A stretch of DNA of 64,000 nucleotides from Thioalkalivibrio sulfidiphilus (GTDB taxonomy: Bacteria; Pseudomonadota; Gammaproteobacteria; Ectothiorhodospirales; Ectothiorhodospiraceae), in contig NZ_KB898937.1 in assembly GCF_000377945.1 (NCBI RefSeq), forward strand, positions 1 to 64,000. Direction: 5' to 3'. This document shows positions 27,308 to 36,135 of this stretch, piece by piece. A program made the translations under genes and the position numbers. The notes beneath the pieces are model-generated. The model was given only the letters and a program-made list of their open reading frames with translations, made no database searches and was not told the DNA's origin. The number at the start of each line of letters is the position of its first letter. The first letter of the stretch is position 1.

Positions 27308-27408
27308 GGACAGGATTCACATGATTAACGGGATTGGAAACCAAGAAAGCGGCCAGGAGGCCGCTTTCTTTTTGAAATCATGTTCATCATGTAAATCCTG
27401 TCAGATCC
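27308..27408. repeat. Decad inverted repeat enclosing a terminator
   Basis: Left arm (27308-27335) and right arm (27375-27405) are built from ACAGGATTNA-type 10-bp units and lie either side of the terminator hairpin at 27343-27373, between convergent genes. Confidence 0.85.
27343..27373 (+). terminator. Intrinsic terminator inside the decad repeat
   Basis: A 12-bp perfect stem AAGAAAGCGGCC/GGCCGCTTTCTT with AGGA loop and a following T-run. It serves the response regulator gene and, because the left arm is A-rich, may act in the other direction too. Confidence 0.92.
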
Positions 27409-27747
27409 TTATTTCCCATCCACCCTGGACAGCATGCGCAACCCGCCTAGCATGCTGGTCAGGCGTCGGCGGATCTCCGCTTCGGTCTCCTCGGGGGGAA
27501 GTTCGGGCAGGTCCCAGACCTTGAGCCGTGCCGTGGGTGGCAGCGCCGGACAGCGCTGCCGGGTGTCCACGTCGAGGGGAATCACCAGGTCGGCCCAGGC
27601 AAGCTGTTCGGCGTCGAGCCGGTCCAGATCCACGCCGCGCCCTTCCATCCACCCGGCGCCGATCTCACCCATCAGCCGGACCGCAAGGTCCGTGCGCCAA
27701 TCCCCGGAACCCCCGATGAACAGCACACGCGCCGCCCGCTTGAACAT
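27409..27747 (-). CDS. Low-molecular-weight phosphatase-like protein lacking catalytic Cys
   Basis: 112 residues with the LMW-PTPase/ArsC topology: VLFIGGSGDWRTDLAVRL in the P-loop position, LAWADLVIPLD, and KVWDLPEL near the general-acid position. The P-loop that normally reads CxxxxxCRS has no cysteine (IGGSGDWRTD), so phosphatase or reductase activity is not expected. It follows the LexA-like gene by 38 bp on the same strand. Confidence 0.65.
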   Translation of the reverse strand: MFKRAARVLFIGGSGDWRTDLAVRLMGEIGAGWMEGRGVDLDRLDAEQLAWADLVIPLDVDTRQRCPALPPTARLKVWDLPELPPEETEAEIRRRLTSMLGGLRMLSRVDGK

Positions 27748-27785
27748 TGGCCCTTTTCTTGCCTCTTGCCTCTGGCAACGTGTCT

Positions 27786-28250
27786 CTAGCGCATGTCCCT
27801 GATCACACCCGTGACGATGCCCAGGATCTCGATCTCCTCGTTCCTGAGGATGATGGGATCCATGTCCGGGTTGGCAGGCTGCAGGCGGATGCCGTCGCGC
27901 TCCACGTAGAACTTCTTCAGGGTCACCTGCTCGCCGTTGATCATGGCCACCACGGTCTGGCCGTTCTCGGCGCTCTGGCGGCGCTCCACCACGATGATGT
28001 CGCCGTCCTGGATGTTGTCGTCGATCATGGAGTGGCCGCGCACCCGCAGGGCATAGGTGTTGCGCCGGACCATATGGGCGGGCACCGAGACCCGCTCGTC
28101 GTCGCTGCACAGGTCAACGGGCAGGCCGGCGGCCACCCAGCCGAGCAGGGGGATCTCGCAGGTATCGACCGGCGCCGCCTCGAAATTCTCCATGCCGGCG
28201 GGCCAGACGGGGCGGTTCAGCTTGGGGATCAGCAGGTGCAGTTCGGACAT
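27786..28250 (-). CDS. LexA/UmuD-like S24 peptidase without DNA-binding domain
   Basis: 154 residues covering only the C-terminal autopeptidase half of LexA: A41-G42 cleavage site (GWVAAGLPV), nucleophile S74 (RGHSMIDDNI) and general base K112 (EQVTLKKF). LexA is normally about 200 residues with an N-terminal winged helix; here only 25-30 residues precede the cleavage region. ATG at 28250 has GAGGTG upstream. No umuC follows. It may be a UmuD-like or regulator-partner protein; calling it the SOS repressor would be wrong. Confidence 0.82.
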   Translation of the reverse strand: MSELHLLIPKLNRPVWPAGMENFEAAPVDTCEIPLLGWVAAGLPVDLCSDDERVSVPAHMVRRNTYALRVRGHSMIDDNIQDGDIIVVERRQSAENGQTVVAMINGEQVTLKKFYVERDGIRLQPANPDMDPIILRNEEIEILGIVTGVIRDMR

Positions 28251-28408
28251 GGGTTTCACCTCGGGGCTGGGACGCATGGTCCGAGCATAACACAAGACCT
28301 TTCATTTACAGCAAGTTAACAGAAACTCCTAAAGTTGATTGGGCATTTTGTGGGGCGATGTCCCCGGGTCCATAATGGCAGGCACCCCATGCTTCAGGAG
28401 CCAGCCCC

Positions 28409-28609
28409 ATGCGCAGCCTCAAGGAATATCCGGTCAACGAGCTCAAGCTCATCTACCAGACCCTGCACGCCAGCCTGCCCAACGAACCGGAACTCATGGA
28501 CAGCCTGCTGCTGGAGGACCTGCAGCGTTTCCTGCAGGAGCGTGCCAGTCAGGACGGGGTGGACGTCTCCACCCACAGTCAGTGGGCGGGCTGGCTCAAC
28601 GACCGCTGA
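28409..28609 (+). CDS. Small conserved hypothetical protein
   Basis: 66 residues (MRSLKEYPVNELKLIYQTLH...QWAGWLNDR), soluble, acidic and helical. AGGAGCC precedes the ATG. It is divergent from the LexA-like gene across 158 bp. No domain recognised. Confidence 0.7.
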   Translation: MRSLKEYPVNELKLIYQTLHASLPNEPELMDSLLLEDLQRFLQERASQDGVDVSTHSQWAGWLNDR

Positions 28610-28621
28610 AACTTCCCAGGA

Positions 28622-31192
28622 TCAGGCCTCCCGGGCGACGCATCGGGACAACGCGCCCGCCGGCCCCGGGCGACCATAGAGGTAGCCCTGGAAATAGCGG
28701 CAGCCCAGGGCCAGCAGCTTGTCCCGCTGGGCCTCGCGCTCCACGCCCTCGGCGATGACCCTCAGGTCCAGGCTCTCGCCCAGGGCCACGACGGTGCGCA
28801 CGATAGCCTCGTCGTTGCTGTCCACCAGCAGGTCACGCACGAAGGACTGGTCGATCTTGAGCTGATCCAGGGGCAGGCGCTTGAGATAGGACAGGGATGA
28901 GTAGCCGGTGCCGAAGTCGTCCAGGGAGAAACGCACGCCCCGGGCTCGCAAGCGCATCATGATGCCGATCATGTCCTCGACGTTGTCCACCAGCTGACTC
29001 TCGGTGAGCTCCATCTCCAGCCGGCGCGGATCCGCGCCACTGTCTTCCAGCACGTCCTGCACCCGGGAGACGAAATCCGGGTGCCGGAACTGACGCACGC
29101 TGACATTGATGGCCAACACCAGCCCGGCCATCTCGGGATCGCGGGACCAGGCCGCCAGTCGGTCACAGGCCTGCCGCAGCACCCAGTCGCCCAGGGGCAG
29201 GATCATTCCGGTGGCCTCGGCCACTGGAATGAACTCGCCCGGCGAAACCAGACCCCGCTCGGGATGCCGCCAGCGCAGCAGGGCCTCGGCGCCCACCACC
29301 GTCCCGGCCGCATCCACCTGGGGCTGCAGATCGAGGAAGAACTGCTCCGTCTGCAGGGCCTCGCGCAGATCCGCCTCCAGCGCCGCCCGGGCGCTGACCG
29401 CCGCCTGCATGGAGGGATTGAAGAACCGCAGGCCGTTGCGCCCGGCGGACTTGGCCTCGTACATGGCCAGATCCGCGCGCTTGAGCAGTTCTTCCACCGT
29501 GTCATCGCTGTCGCTGAACATGGCGACGCCGATGCTGGCGGTGATGCGGTAGACCACCCGGTCCAGGCTGAAGGGTTCGCTCAGCACCCCCAGCAATTTC
29601 TCGCCCACGTGGCGCACCTGGTGCACCGCCTCGCCGCCCTCGGGCTGCAGCCCTTCAAGCATCACCACGAATTCGTCGCCACCCAGGCGCGCCAGGGAAT
29701 CGTTCTCCCGCACATGCTCGCGCAGCCGCTCGGCGATCTGCTGCAGCAGCAGGTCGCCCATGTCGTGACCCAGGGTGTCGTTGAGATTCTTGAAGTTGTC
29801 CAGGTCGATGAACAGCAACGCGCCCTCGTGACCGGTGCGGTCGCAATTGGCCAGGGCGTGGCGCAACTGATCGATGAGCAGGCGGCGGTTGGGCAGACCG
29901 GTGAGCGGATCGAAGAAGGCCAGCTGGTGCACCTCCTCCAGGATCTTCTTCTGTTCACTGATGTCGGTGGAGATGCCGCACAGGGCGTGGATGCTGCCGT
30001 CGGCATGACGCAGGGGGAGCTTGACCGTCAGGAAGGTGTTCACGTGCCGGCCGTCGCGGGTGCGATTGTGCTCTTCCTCGGCGAAGCGCTCGCCGCGCTC
30101 CAGCACCAGGCGATCATTCTGCTCAAGTCTGGCGGCCGTTTCGGCATCGAAGAAATCCGCGTCCCGGCGGCCGATGATGCGTTCCGGCGAGGCACTGAAC
30201 AGCTCGCAGAGCTTGCGGTTGGCGTACTGGTAACGCAGCTCCGTGTCCTTGATGTAGATGCACGCCTCGACGCTGTTGAGGATGGTGGACAGGCGCTCCT
30301 CGCTGGCGCGCAACTGGCGGGTGCGCTCATTGACCTGCAGGCGCAGGAACAGACTGAACAGCAAGGCCAGCCCCAGGGCCGCCAGCAGGCCCGCCAGCCC
30401 CCACCACAGATGCTCCGGGATGCGTGTCTCGGTGTGCTCGAAGCCCCAGCTGCGCAGGATGTCGAAGTACACCGAACCCGGGGTGTCCTTCCAGCGGGTC
30501 AGGTGGGCGTCGATGCGTGCCAGCAGGTCGGCGTTGCGTCCCCTGGGGGCTGCATAGAACAGCTGCACGGGCTGGAACATGATGGGCGTGACCCGCAGGC
30601 CCATCTCCAGGGCCCGCTGGTCGCCGAAGCGATGGTTGGCCACCACCGCGTCGGCCTCTCCGGCAATTACCCGGTCGAATCCCTCCTGCAGGGTCTGCAC
30701 CGGCAGCCAGGAGACGCGCACGCCGAAGTTGTCCAGCAGGTCCATGAGAAAGCCCTGCTGGATGGAACCTTCCAGTACCGCCAGGGAACGCCCCTCCAGG
30801 TCCAGCATGGAATCGATGCGCGCACCCGGCCCCTGGTAGACCTGGGACCAGCTGTACAGGGCGGGCACCCGGTGAAAATCCATGCGCGCGGCCCGCTCCT
30901 CGCTGTAGGCCACGTCGGGCAGCAGGTCGAGCTCGCCCCGGCTGAGCAGTTCCAGGCACCGGGACCACTCGCAGGACACCGGGACCAGCCGCCAGTCTTC
31001 CTCCTGCGCCATCTCCCGGAGCAGATCCCCCAGGATGCCGGTGATCGTGCCGTCGGCCTCCAGCATCAGCTTGGGCGCGTTGTCATAGACGCCCACCCGC
31101 ACCTCCCGGGCATCAGCCGCGGACGACGCAACCACCAGGCCCAGCCACATCAGGCCGATCCTTAGCCATCCCGCTGAAGCGACGAACCGCAT
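28622..31192 (-). CDS. Sensor diguanylate cyclase/phosphodiesterase (SBP-PAS-GGDEF-EAL)
   Basis: 856 residues: signal sequence (about 1-28), periplasmic solute-binding-protein-like sensor (about 30-260), one membrane helix (about 262-285), PAS (about 300-420), GGDEF domain with intact [13 protein letters not shown], and EAL domain with EALLRWRHP and DDFGTGYSSL. Both c-di-GMP synthesis and hydrolysis motifs look complete. The sensor part should bind a small solute, perhaps an amino acid. ATG at 31192 gives a clean signal peptide; an in-frame ATG at 31213 is the alternative. Confidence 0.92.
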   Translation of the reverse strand: MRFVASAGWLRIGLMWLGLVVASSAADAREVRVGVYDNAPKLMLEADGTITGILGDLLREMAQEEDWRLVPVSCEWSRCLELLSRGELDLLPDVAYSEERAARMDFHRVPALYSWSQVYQGPGARIDSMLDLEGRSLAVLEGSIQQGFLMDLLDNFGVRVSWLPVQTLQEGFDRVIAGEADAVVANHRFGDQRALEMGLRVTPIMFQPVQLFYAAPRGRNADLLARIDAHLTRWKDTPGSVYFDILRSWGFEHTETRIPEHLWWGLAGLLAALGLALLFSLFLRLQVNERTRQLRASEERLSTILNSVEACIYIKDTELRYQYANRKLCELFSASPERIIGRRDADFFDAETAARLEQNDRLVLERGERFAEEEHNRTRDGRHVNTFLTVKLPLRHADGSIHALCGISTDISEQKKILEEVHQLAFFDPLTGLPNRRLLIDQLRHALANCDRTGHEGALLFIDLDNFKNLNDTLGHDMGDLLLQQIAERLREHVRENDSLARLGGDEFVVMLEGLQPEGGEAVHQVRHVGEKLLGVLSEPFSLDRVVYRITASIGVAMFSDSDDTVEELLKRADLAMYEAKSAGRNGLRFFNPSMQAAVSARAALEADLREALQTEQFFLDLQPQVDAAGTVVGAEALLRWRHPERGLVSPGEFIPVAEATGMILPLGDWVLRQACDRLAAWSRDPEMAGLVLAINVSVRQFRHPDFVSRVQDVLEDSGADPRRLEMELTESQLVDNVEDMIGIMMRLRARGVRFSLDDFGTGYSSLSYLKRLPLDQLKIDQSFVRDLLVDSNDEAIVRTVVALGESLDLRVIAEGVEREAQRDKLLALGCRYFQGYLYGRPGPAGALSRCVAREA

Positions 31193-31281
31193 GGGGTCTC
31201 CGGAAATGAGCATCCGGGATTACTTTACAATCAGACTGGGATTCATGCCGCCCTTTCTTGCCACCGTGCAGCGCGCCTGGC

Positions 31282-32706
31282 TCAGCGGTAAAACAACACC
31301 AGCGTGGACACCGCCACGGCATTGCCGAGGCCATGCACCACCATGGCCGGCAGCAGGCTGCGGAAGCGCTCGAAGCTCCAGGCCAGCAGCACGCCGCTCC
31401 AGAACACCGCCAGCATGGCCGTGAAGCTGTAGAGGTGCAGCAGGCTGAACAGGGCGGCGGAGAGCAGGATCGCCACCCAGGGGCGCATGACACTGCGCAG
31501 GGTCACGTAGACCAGGCCCCGGAAGGCGATCTCCTCGATGATCGCCGCCCACAGGATGGCGTTGGTGGCGGCCAGCAGGGTGTTGCGCCAGGAGCCGAAC
31601 ATGGCCAGTTCGTGGATGCCCTGTGACCAGTGGCTCTCCAGCCCCAGACCCCAGCCCAGCGCCGAGATGAGCATGTTGCCGGCCCAGTGCACCGCCAGCA
31701 GCATCACGGTCACCGCCGCGAAGGCCTTCAGACCCACGCCCCGCAGGCTGAGACCGAAGCCCTGCACGAAGCCCATGCCCCGGGGCTTGAGCAGGTGCCG
31801 GCGCATGAGCCAGAGCATGGGCAGACCCGCCACCAGGGTGATCCACAGGGACAGGATGCCGGGGCGGAAGTAGTGCTGCTGGAACAGCCCGATGCCCACC
31901 ACCAGGATGGCGTACAGGGCGGCGCGCACCATCACGGCGAAGCCCTGGGCGGCGGGCCAGGGATCGTCCAGCACCGCCGCGCGCCAGGCCGGAGGGTGGG
32001 TGAAGACCCGCGCCCGGGCCAGCAGGATCAGGCCGAGCGCCAGGGTCACCGTCACCGTGATACCCAGCCAGCGCAGCCGCTCGCGCATCTCGGCGCCGCG
32101 CTGGTTCAGGGCAAGACGGAAGGCCTCGGCCGTCTCCAGGTCACCAGCCTGCTCGGCCAGGCGCATGCGCAGGTGATCCCTGCCCCAACCGCCCGGCACC
32201 ATGCGCGCCCCGTAGCGCAGCTCCGAAGGGGTCAGGTACTCCCCCTCCACCCCATAGGCATGGGCCAGGGTGGCGATGAGCACATCCTCCTCGGGGCCGC
32301 TGCCCAGGCTCTGCAGCCCTTCGATGAAGGCCTCCCGCTGACCCGTCTCGGCCAGGGCGATGAGCCAGCGGGCGCGGGTGTTCTGCTCGTTCCAGGGCTT
32401 GACCCGGTGCGGGTTGCGCTCGAACCACTCCAGGGTCTCGGCATAGATGTCGATGGACTTCTGCTCCACCGCGCTGCGTTCGCCGAACAGCAGGCGGTGG
32501 TAGGCCCGTTCCCAGGCAGGCACGGTCTCGTAGCCGCCGTAGAAATAGAGATGCCGGTCCGCCTTGCGTCCGGCGGACTCGCCCACGAAACGCAGGCCCG
32601 AGGGGCCCTCGGTGGTCAAGGCGGGGTACAGGCTGATGGCCATCACGGCCGCCACCAGCAGGGCCAGCAGGCCGGTAAACCAGGGATTGGGGCGGGATCG
32701 GGCCAT
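31282..32706 (-). CDS. CPBP-family intramembrane metalloprotease
   Basis: 474 residues: one N-terminal helix, a periplasmic or cytosolic helical region (about 35-215), then about eight helices. The CPBP/Abi motifs are EEIAFRG, FSLLHL and VVHGLGNA, providing the Glu-Glu, His and His/Asn metal set. Substrate unknown. The start at 32706 (MARSRPNPW) was chosen over the in-frame start at 32787, which adds Pro/Cys-rich sequence. Confidence 0.85.
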   Translation of the reverse strand: MARSRPNPWFTGLLALLVAAVMAISLYPALTTEGPSGLRFVGESAGRKADRHLYFYGGYETVPAWERAYHRLLFGERSAVEQKSIDIYAETLEWFERNPHRVKPWNEQNTRARWLIALAETGQREAFIEGLQSLGSGPEEDVLIATLAHAYGVEGEYLTPSELRYGARMVPGGWGRDHLRMRLAEQAGDLETAEAFRLALNQRGAEMRERLRWLGITVTVTLALGLILLARARVFTHPPAWRAAVLDDPWPAAQGFAVMVRAALYAILVVGIGLFQQHYFRPGILSLWITLVAGLPMLWLMRRHLLKPRGMGFVQGFGLSLRGVGLKAFAAVTVMLLAVHWAGNMLISALGWGLGLESHWSQGIHELAMFGSWRNTLLAATNAILWAAIIEEIAFRGLVYVTLRSVMRPWVAILLSAALFSLLHLYSFTAMLAVFWSGVLLAWSFERFRSLLPAMVVHGLGNAVAVSTLVLFYR

Positions 32707-32858
32707 ACAGCTCCGATCATGGCACGGCGGGCTTTGTTCCCGATACGGGGACAGGGGCCACCATCCAGGGGACGCGCGGTGCCCCACATCCCGGCCGGGA
32801 TGGTTTATGGTTAGTGCAGGCGATCTTGCCTGTTGCGCTGCCCGATAAAGAGACCCGC

Positions 32859-33377
32859 ATGTCCCAAGCCCAGTATCGCGTCATCCTCACCGGCACCCTG
32901 GCCAGCGGCGCCGACCCCGCCCAGGCCGAGGCCAACCTGGCGCAGCTGTTCAAGCTGCCGTTGGATCGGGCCGAGGCCTTGGTCAAAGAGGCACCGGTGG
33001 TGATCAAGAAGGGGCTCGACGAGGCCACCGCCCGTAAATACCAGGCGGCCCTGCACAAGGCCGGCTGGCTCTCCGAGGTGCGCCTCTGGGAGGCGGCGGA
33101 GAGCACCGACACCCCACCCGCCGCGCCGCCGGCCCCGGAACCCTCCCGTGCCGCCGGCCCCGCGCCCCTGGAGGCCAGCATCGCGCCGCCCGGCTCGCTG
33201 CTGGCCGACCCCCGGGAAGTTCCGCCGCTGCAGGTGGATCTCTCCGGCATCACCCTGGCCGAGCCCGGCGCGACCATCGGCGATCCCCGGGAAGTCCCCC
33301 CGCTGCGGGTGGATCTCTCCGAACTGAGCCTGGCCGAACCCGGCGCGCGTCTGGACGAGGACCCGACCGGGCGCTGA
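32859..33377 (+). CDS. Hypothetical protein with tandem 25-residue repeats
   Basis: 172 residues. The N-terminal 75 (MSQAQYRVILTGTL...KYQAALHKAGW) look like a small alpha/beta fold reminiscent of L7/L12 C-terminal-like domains. A Pro/Ala linker follows, then two near-identical repeats of the type DPREVPPLxVDLSxxxLAEPGA at about residues 114-165. Function unknown. Confidence 0.7.
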   Translation: MSQAQYRVILTGTLASGADPAQAEANLAQLFKLPLDRAEALVKEAPVVIKKGLDEATARKYQAALHKAGWLSEVRLWEAAESTDTPPAAPPAPEPSRAAGPAPLEASIAPPGSLLADPREVPPLQVDLSGITLAEPGATIGDPREVPPLRVDLSELSLAEPGARLDEDPTGR

Positions 33378-33464
33378 CTACCCAGGCGCCCGGCCGGCGC
33401 GGGGAACTTGAGGGCGCCCCGGCAAACAAAGGCCCTACCATTCAAGGTAATGAGAGGATTCGTC

Positions 33465-34592
33465 ATGACCCGATTCATCACCTGGCGCAGCCTGCTGGCC
33501 CTGCTGCTCATCCTGCCCATGGGCGCCTGCGCAAACCCCAACCTGGACACCCGGGAACACGTGGTCAAGGTGGTGCCCCTGACCGACGGCCTGGAACACC
33601 CCTGGTCCCTGGCCTTCCTGCCCAACGGCGATATGCTCATCACCGAGCGCCCCGGGCGCCTGCGCATCTTCCGCGACGGCCAGCTGCTCCCCGAACCCGT
33701 GTCCGGCCTGCCCGAGATCCGCGCCTTTGGCCAGGGCGGTCTGCTGGACATCGCCCTGCACCCGGACTTCGAGAACAACCGCCTGCTGTATCTCTCCTAC
33801 GCCGCTAACCACCAGGGCGGCATCACCACCCGGGTCGCCCGGGGCCGCTTCGAGAACGACGCCCTGCACGACGTGGAGGTGCTGTTCACCGCCGAGCCCG
33901 CCTCCGATAACGGCCGCCACTTCGGTTCCCGGCTGCTGTTCGACCGGGCCGGTTACCTGTACATCACCGTGGGCGACCGGGGCGACATGCCCCGTGCCCA
34001 GGATCTGAACGACCACGCCGGTAGCACCATCCGTCTGCACGACGACGGCCGCATCCCCGAGGACAACCCCTTCGTGGGCCGAAGTGACGCCCGCCCGGAG
34101 ATCTACACCTACGGCAACCGCAACGCCCAGGGCATGGCCCTGCATCCCGAGACCGGTGCCGTGTGGCAGCACGAGCACGGCCCCCGGGGCGGCGACGAGC
34201 TCAACCTGATCCGCTCTGGCGTGAACTACGGCTGGCCGGTGATCACCCACGGCGTGGAATACTCCGGCGCCACCATCGGTGAAGGCATCACCGAGAAGGA
34301 GGGCATGGAACAGCCGGTGCACCACTGGACCCCGTCCATCGCCCCGTCCGGCATGGCCTTCTACACCGGCGACGTGTTTCCCAACTGGCGCGGCAACGTC
34401 TTCGTCGGCGCCCTGGCCCACACCCACGTGACGCGTCTGGTCATGGACGGCGACCGGGTGGTGGAAGAGGAACCCATGTTCCGGGAGATGGGCCAGCGCA
34501 TCCGCGACGTGCGCCAGGGCCCGGACGGCTACCTGTACCTGCTCACCGACCACACCAACGGCCGGCTGCTGCGGGTGGAACCAGCAGAGTAA
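33465..34592 (+). CDS. PQQ-dependent sugar dehydrogenase-like lipoprotein (YliI/Asd type)
   Basis: 375 residues with a signal peptide ending in a lipobox-like MGAC at about 22-25, then a six-bladed beta-propeller. Family motifs: GLEHPWSLAFLPNGDMLITERPG, YGNRNAQGMA and EHGPRGGDELNLI...NYGWP. Such periplasmic enzymes oxidise aldoses using PQQ. No pqq synthesis genes are in the window. GAGAGGATT precedes the ATG. Confidence 0.9.
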   Translation: MTRFITWRSLLALLLILPMGACANPNLDTREHVVKVVPLTDGLEHPWSLAFLPNGDMLITERPGRLRIFRDGQLLPEPVSGLPEIRAFGQGGLLDIALHPDFENNRLLYLSYAANHQGGITTRVARGRFENDALHDVEVLFTAEPASDNGRHFGSRLLFDRAGYLYITVGDRGDMPRAQDLNDHAGSTIRLHDDGRIPEDNPFVGRSDARPEIYTYGNRNAQGMALHPETGAVWQHEHGPRGGDELNLIRSGVNYGWPVITHGVEYSGATIGEGITEKEGMEQPVHHWTPSIAPSGMAFYTGDVFPNWRGNVFVGALAHTHVTRLVMDGDRVVEEEPMFREMGQRIRDVRQGPDGYLYLLTDHTNGRLLRVEPAE

Positions 34593-34611
34593 GATCAGGA
34601 ATCGCCGCAGA

Positions 34612-34789
34612 GGTGCGGAGCCGCAGGGCAAAGGCAATGGACAGGATGAACAGGATTTTTCAGGATTGATTAAAACCGAGTAAAGCTGCGTTTTCGATCT
34701 CAAGCTTTCATCCTGTACATCCTTCAAAATCCTGTGAATCCTGTCGTTCCTTGAATCCGTTCTTAGCGTCTCCGCGTCTCTGCGGCAGC
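34612..34789. repeat. Composite octad/decad inverted repeat
   Basis: Outer octad arms at about 34612-34635 and 34764-34789 (CGCAGAG type), and inner decad arms at 34639-34671 and 34708-34745 (ACAGGATTNA type). It fills the 233 bp between the sugar dehydrogenase and msrA. No terminator-like core is evident. Confidence 0.8.
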
Positions 34790-34825
34790 TTGTCATGCCC
34801 TTGAGCCCAAACGAGGACCAACACC

Positions 34826-35485
34826 ATGTTCGGATTCCTCAAATCCGTTGAAATGCCCAGCCCGGAGGAGGCCCTGCCGGGTCGTGCCGAGGCGATGCCG
34901 GTGCCGGAGCGCCATGCCGTGCTGGGCACGCCGCTGACACCCCCCTGGCCCGAGGGCATGGCCGAGGCCGTGTTCGGCCTAGGCTGTTTCTGGGGCGCGG
35001 AAAAGACCTTCTGGAAGCTGCCCGGCGTCTACACCACGGCGGTGGGCTATGCCGCCGGCTACACCCCGAATCCCACTTACCGGGAGGTGTGCACCGGGCG
35101 CACCGGCCACAACGAGGTGGTGCGGGTGGTCTACGATCCGGCGAAGATCCGCTTCGCCGAGCTCTTGAAGGTGTTCTGGGAATCCCACGACCCCACCCAG
35201 GGCATGCGCCAGGGCAATGACGTGGGCACCCAGTACCGCTCCGGCATCTACCTTTCAGATCCCGCCCAACGGGCCGAGGCCGAGGCCTCCAGGGCCGCCT
35301 ACGGCGCGGCGCTCGCCGCGCGCGGGTTCAGGCCCATCACTACCGAGATCCTGGACGCGCCGCCCTTCTACTACGCCGAGGACTACCACCAGCAGTACCT
35401 GGCCAAGAACCCGGGCGGCTACTGCGGCCTGGGCGGCACCGGCATCCCCTGCCCCGGCTGGGAACCGGCGGATGCTAGGGCCTGA
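34826..35485 (+). CDS. msrA: Peptide methionine sulfoxide reductase A
   Basis: 219 residues with catalytic C54 in [13 protein letters not shown], plus [26 protein letters not shown] and a C-terminal [14 protein letters not shown] region carrying resolving cysteines. It reduces the S-epimer of methionine sulfoxide. A 45-residue N-terminal extension without signal features precedes the core. The 3' end overlaps the DUF924 gene by 14 bp. Confidence 0.95.
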   Translation: MFGFLKSVEMPSPEEALPGRAEAMPVPERHAVLGTPLTPPWPEGMAEAVFGLGCFWGAEKTFWKLPGVYTTAVGYAAGYTPNPTYREVCTGRTGHNEVVRVVYDPAKIRFAELLKVFWESHDPTQGMRQGNDVGTQYRSGIYLSDPAQRAEAEASRAAYGAALAARGFRPITTEILDAPPFYYAEDYHQQYLAKNPGGYCGLGGTGIPCPGWEPADARA

Positions 35486-36041
35486 GGCAGCCCTGCCGCC
35501 GGATGCGGCGGCGATCCTCGAATTCTGGTTCTCAAGCCGGGTCAAGCCCCGCTGGTTCCGGTCCACCCCGGAACTGGATACTGAGATCCGCGAGCGCTTC
35601 GAGGCCCTCTGGCAGCGGGGCCGCGCGGGAGCGCTGGACCACTGGGGCGAGACCGCAGAAGGCGCCCTGGCCCTGGCGATCCTGCTGGACCAGCTGCCGC
35701 TGAACATGTTCAGGGGTCACCCCGATGCCTTCTCCACCGAGGCCGCCGCACGCCGCGTGGCCGATGCCGCCATCGCCCGGGGCCTGGACCAGCAGTTGCC
35801 CCCGGAGCAGCGCGCCTTCCTCTACCTGCCCTTCATGCACAGCGAGGACCTGGACGACCAGGACCGCTCCGTGACCCTGTTCTCCCAGCCGGGCCTGGAA
35901 TACAACCTCAAGTGGGCCACCCATCACCGGGACATCGTCGCCCGCTTCGGCCGCTTCCCCCACCGCAACGCCATCCTCGGCCGGGAGAGCAGCCCGGAGG
36001 AGCAGGCGTGGCTGGAGAGCGAGGAGGGCTACGAAGCTTAA
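35472..36041 (+). CDS. DUF924 family protein
   Basis: 189 residues matching the DUF924 helical family: [47 protein letters not shown] and [18 protein letters not shown] are all diagnostic. Function unknown. Coupled to msrA. Its TAA stop abuts the heptad repeat at 36043. Confidence 0.93.
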   Translation: MLGPEAALPPDAAAILEFWFSSRVKPRWFRSTPELDTEIRERFEALWQRGRAGALDHWGETAEGALALAILLDQLPLNMFRGHPDAFSTEAAARRVADAAIARGLDQQLPPEQRAFLYLPFMHSEDLDDQDRSVTLFSQPGLEYNLKWATHHRDIVARFGRFPHRNAILGRESSPEEQAWLESEEGYEA

Positions 36042-36042
36042 G

Positions 36043-36135
36043 TGCGAAGTGTGAATTGGGAAGTGCGAAGTGTGAATTGGGAAGTTGGAAGGATAAACAA
36101 CACTTCGCACTTCCCAATTCACACTTCGCACTTCT
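36043..36135. repeat. Heptad inverted repeat (AAGTGNG family)
   Basis: The left arm reads AAGTGCG, AAGTGTG, AATTGGG, AAGTGCG, AAGTGTG, AATTGGG, AAGTTGG: seven 7-bp units. The right arm (about 36101-36135) is complementary. It overlaps the 3' end of the convergent amidotransferase-like gene and provides its stop codon. Confidence 0.9.
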
